Shown piece after piece: positions 61,274 through 64,000 of a DNA stretch of 64,000 nucleotides (within the stretch, counting starts at the first letter, position 1; the number at the start of each line of letters is the position of its first letter). The DNA is from Luteolibacter sp. LG18. Its GTDB lineage: Bacteria; Verrucomicrobiota; Verrucomicrobiia; Verrucomicrobiales; Akkermansiaceae. Location of the stretch: the NCBI RefSeq assembly GCF_036322585.1, contig NZ_AP024600.1, positions 5,146,001 to 5,210,000 on the forward strand. Direction: 5' to 3'. The notes under the pieces were generated by a model. That model worked only from the letters and a program-made list of their open reading frames with translations, ran no database searches and was not told the origin of the DNA. The translations under genes were made by a program, and so were the position numbers.

Positions 61274-63739
61274 TCAATCGCGTTTGTTGGGGATGATCAC
61301 CACCGGTCCGAGTTGGGACGGTTTGAGATCCCCGAGGTCGACCACCACCTTGTCGAAGACCACACCCGGATCGAGCGGACGGAGAACCAGCGTGTGCTTG
61401 CCGGGTTTCGCAATCATGTGGTCGCTGACTCCGACGGTGATCTGGCTCACCACGTTCGTGGCCCATTCCCCGCCATTCACCTTGGCCGAAAGATCGACCT
61501 CCTGCTCCGAGCCGCCATCGATGGCTGCGGCGTAGCGGAGCTTGACGGTGCGGTTCAGCGGGAAGGTCGGAATGCAATCGACGCGGACCTTCCCGGGCCC
61601 ATCCTTGACGGTGGTGAACTCATAGGTGAGCGAGGCCCCGGCCGGAGCCACGGTGGTGGGCAGCAGCGCGATGGAATCCCCGCTGCGACCAAGACCGGAG
61701 ATGACTTTCCACGAGGTCCCTTTCCCCTCCTCCCTGCGGAGCGGTTGCTCCGCCTCGAAGGCCACGCTGGTCTTGTCTTCGGGTCCGCTGGCAGCCGCCG
61801 CCACGGCACGTTCCTGGATGTTCTTCTCCTCCGGCTTGCGGAGAGCCGGACGGTTACGCGGCGCGGAGGGCATCATGTAGCGCCATTTCCCGCCGGCGAT
61901 CTTCTCGTTGAAGGTCGTGGTTTCCTTCTGGAGCTGGTCGTAGGCCTTCATCGCTCCGTTGAAGTCCCCGCTCCAGTTCATGTCGAAGGCCAACGCGGTG
62001 CCCCGCACCTGGTAGAGAACCATTTCGAAGAACGGGTCCTTCCTGGCAGCGGGCAGCTTCTCATACAGCGCGTTCGCCCGCTTCACCAGCCCGGCGAGCC
62101 GTTGCCGGCGGGCCTCGATCTCGCCGTAATTGTTGGAGAACTTCACCAGGTAAAGGTGCTCCGGCTTCGATTGCTGGTTCACCCGGTAGTATTCATCCAT
62201 GATCGACGCGACCTCGACCGCGTCCGCCTCGCCGAATTCACGGGTGGCCCATTGCTTCAAGAACAGCGGCTGCGCGTTCTCATCGAAAGCGGTGATGTCA
62301 TACGCCATCTTCAGGAAGAACTCCGTGCCGATCTCCATCGGCTTGATGTCGCCGACATTCACCACCCAGTAGTTCCGCGCGCCGTTCTCGTAGGCCTTGT
62401 GCATTTCCTCCCACGTCAGGGACAGCGGTGAGGTGCCGATCCACAGATAGTCGGCAGGATCCCCCCAGTAGGAATGGTGGTAGTAAACGCCCGCGCCGCC
62501 CCTGCGCTTCTGCTCCTCGGGGGTGGAGAGCTGGCGGATGTATCCGAAGTTGTCATCCACCCATACCAGCGTGACATCGTCGGGGACCTTCAGCCCGTTC
62601 TGGTAGTAGGGCAGCACCTCCTTGTAGGGCACGAACACCTGCGGCACCTGCTCCACCTTCGGATTCACATGGCGGGCGATGAGCTCGCGCTGGTCGGCGA
62701 AGACCCGCTCGATGCGCTCCTTGCGTTCCGTCATCGTCCCACCGCCTTGCATCGGGCTGTCATGAATCCCGCGGATGCCGAGCGTGTAGGCATACTCATA
62801 CTTCCCCAGCCCCTGAACGCGCTTTTCCCAGGCGGCCTTGACCTCGTCCGCGTGGGTCACGTAGTTCCAGTGGTCCTTCGGCAAGGTCCACTCGGAAGCA
62901 TTGTTGTACAACATCGGCTCCGCATGGGAGCTGCCCACAACGATGCCGTAATCATCCGCGACTCCGACGTTCGCCGGATCGGAGAAAAAGGCGGCGGTGC
63001 CTTCATGCATCGCGGGCCACAGCAAGTTCGCCTTGAGGCGCAGCAGCAACTCGCCAACCCGTGCGTAGGTCTTCGGGCCGATGTTCTTCTTCTCGGGCTC
63101 CAGGGTCTTGGCCGCCCACGGACGGAGACCAAAGTCCTCGTCATTGATGAAAATGCCGCGGTATTTCACGGACGGAGGACCTTGGACGGTCCGCTGCTCC
63201 TTCACCGCGATGGTGCTTCGCGGAGCCGGTGCCACATCGGCCCACCATACCCAGGGAGACACTCCGATGGCTTCGGAAAGGCTGAAGGCACCATAGGCCG
63301 TTCCACGCCGGTCGCTGCCCGCGATCACCAATCCTCTCTTCACTCCGGGCAAGGGATCGGTAACGGTGGCCACCACGTAGGACTCCCACTTGCCCGCAAC
63401 CTCCGTCACGGAGAGCTTCCGATCCTTCACCAGTTTGTCGATGAGCCGACTCTTGCCGATGGTGCCGATGAGCACCGCGTTTTCCGACACGCCTTGGGCA
63501 CTGCCGAGCACCCGGGGCTTTTTCCCCACAACGCGGTTGATGTCCTCCGACAGGCAGTCCGAAGCGATGCGGACCACCTTGAAGTCCGCGTCGTCCACCA
63601 CCACATCCGCCACTCCACCCGGACCAGCCAGCGGGAAATCGCTGGCACCGGCCTGCGGGGAGATCGCGATCGGTGCCGCCGCCAGAGAACCGGCGAGCGA
63701 ACAAAAGAGAAGCACCACCTGGGTGAGTTGTTTTCTCAT
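61274..63739 (-). CDS. GH115 xylan alpha-1,2-glucuronidase, secreted
   Basis: An 821-residue exported glycosidase. ATG 63739 begins the signal peptide (LTQVVLLFCSLAGSLAAAP). GH115 features are visible: VKYRGIFINDEDFGLRPWAAKT, LRLKANLLWPAMHEG, VVGSSHAEPMLYNN and WVDDNFGYIRQLSTPEEQKRRGGAGVYYHHSYWG. The C-terminal ~200 residues form the extra beta domain of the family. GH115 removes (methyl)glucuronic acid from xylan. It is in one operon with the mannonate oxidoreductase, mannonate dehydratase and KDPG aldolase, so the released uronate would be used directly. Confidence 0.92.
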   Translation of the reverse strand: MRKQLTQVVLLFCSLAGSLAAAPIAISPQAGASDFPLAGPGGVADVVVDDADFKVVRIASDCLSEDINRVVGKKPRVLGSAQGVSENAVLIGTIGKSRLIDKLVKDRKLSVTEVAGKWESYVVATVTDPLPGVKRGLVIAGSDRRGTAYGAFSLSEAIGVSPWVWWADVAPAPRSTIAVKEQRTVQGPPSVKYRGIFINDEDFGLRPWAAKTLEPEKKNIGPKTYARVGELLLRLKANLLWPAMHEGTAAFFSDPANVGVADDYGIVVGSSHAEPMLYNNASEWTLPKDHWNYVTHADEVKAAWEKRVQGLGKYEYAYTLGIRGIHDSPMQGGGTMTERKERIERVFADQRELIARHVNPKVEQVPQVFVPYKEVLPYYQNGLKVPDDVTLVWVDDNFGYIRQLSTPEEQKRRGGAGVYYHHSYWGDPADYLWIGTSPLSLTWEEMHKAYENGARNYWVVNVGDIKPMEIGTEFFLKMAYDITAFDENAQPLFLKQWATREFGEADAVEVASIMDEYYRVNQQSKPEHLYLVKFSNNYGEIEARRQRLAGLVKRANALYEKLPAARKDPFFEMVLYQVRGTALAFDMNWSGDFNGAMKAYDQLQKETTTFNEKIAGGKWRYMMPSAPRNRPALRKPEEKNIQERAVAAAASGPEDKTSVAFEAEQPLRREEGKGTSWKVISGLGRSGDSIALLPTTVAPAGASLTYEFTTVKDGPGKVRVDCIPTFPLNRTVKLRYAAAIDGGSEQEVDLSAKVNGGEWATNVVSQITVGVSDHMIAKPGKHTLVLRPLDPGVVFDKVVVDLGDLKPSQLGPVVIIPNKRD

Positions 63740-63796
63740 AGGTAAAGCGGTTGGATGGGAAACGCGGGATCTCTCAGTCTCCACCTTGGCAGAAAA

Positions 63797-64000
63797 TCAC
63801 ACGCCCGAAAAGGCCACGAATCCGCCGTCCACCGGCAGGATGGTGCCGGTGACGAACTTCGAGGCATCCGCGAGCAGATAGTGGATCACTCCGTGAAGTT
63901 CATCGGCCTGGCCGAATCGGCCGAAGGGCGTGTTGTTGACCACGAGACTGCCGCGCTCGGTCAGGCTGCCATCCTCGTTCGTGAGGAGGCGGCGGTTCTG
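63797..64000 (-). CDS. SDR-family D-mannonate oxidoreductase (partial, C-terminal end)
   Basis: Only the last ~68 codons are in the window; the gene continues past the right edge. The readable end is LLTNEDGSLTERGSLVVN, NTPFGRFGQADELHGV, LLADASKFVTGTILPVDGG and FVAFSGV, the typical C-terminus of short-chain dehydrogenases acting as D-mannonate/fructuronate oxidoreductase. It would supply mannonate for UxuA. It precedes GH115 by 57 bases on the same strand. Confidence 0.85.
   Translation of the reverse strand, partial: QNRRLLTNEDGSLTERGSLVVNNTPFGRFGQADELHGVIHYLLADASKFVTGTILPVDGGFVAFSGV

Noticed and set aside
60032-62431. A 799-codon plus-strand frame opposite UxuA and GH115
   Set aside because: Both minus-strand genes have full sets of catalytic motifs and tight operon spacing; this frame has none.

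Overview
The window is high-GC bacterial chromosome that reads like a Verrucomicrobiota member of the Verrucomicrobiaceae (Luteolibacter/Haloferula type). The lineage call is an inference from gene content: a very long Verru_Chthon cassette-type prepilin protein, a large secreted protein with autotransporter-associated beta-strand repeats, secreted proteins ending in a 'YxIxxSxDLxxW' module, a PA14-like protein with a TonB-like N-terminus, and many secreted polysaccharide esterases and glycosidases. I see no rRNA, tRNA, CRISPR array, prophage or insertion sequence.

Layout. 0.1-6.6 kb: secreted esterases (SGNH, CE1-like, BD-FAE-like, SASA-type) with a HAD phosphatase. 6.7-13 kb: an orphan molybdate permease (ModB-like), a lipoprotein, an RlmD/TrmA-type RNA methyltransferase, a fatty acid hydroxylase, a GNAT enzyme and secreted proteins of unknown function. 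13-18 kb: the Verru_Chthon-type prepilin protein and a double-GNAT protein. 18-21 kb: the most interesting locus. A class III guanidine riboswitch lies before a Gdx/SugE guanidinium exporter, followed in tight succession by a histidine/serine-decarboxylase-like PLP enzyme and a translationally coupled double-ACT protein. 21-26.4 kb: a NahK-like sugar kinase, a methyltransferase, a beta-lactamase-fold hydrolase and a TPR protein. 26.4-38.2 kb: core functions (DnaG, Lrp-type regulator with aminotransferase and CAAX-type protease, phosphofructokinase, D,D-carboxypeptidase, RRM protein, MiaA). 38.2-43.9 kb: a XylR-type AraC regulator divergent from a beta-strand-repeat protein, then a GH35 beta-galactosidase. 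43.9-48.1 kb: two divergent ribbon-helix-helix genes sharing palindromic operators, and an ECF41 sigma factor with its carboxymuconolactone decarboxylase partner and a matching promoter. 48-57.6 kb: membrane proteins, a Calx-beta metzincin protease, small zinc-ribbon proteins and a LamG protein. 58.3-64 kb: a glucuronate locus on the minus strand (SDR mannonate oxidoreductase, GH115 alpha-glucuronidase, mannonate dehydratase UxuA, KDPG aldolase) facing a GntR/LacI-hybrid regulator.

Taken together, the secreted esterases, GH35 and GH115 enzymes point to an organism that debranches plant or algal polysaccharides, and the UxuA-Eda genes would carry released glucuronate toward pyruvate and glyceraldehyde 3-phosphate. 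The standout regulatory observation is the guanidine-III riboswitch, because it gives a testable function to the exporter and suggests that the following decarboxylase and ACT genes belong to guanidine or guanidino-compound metabolism.
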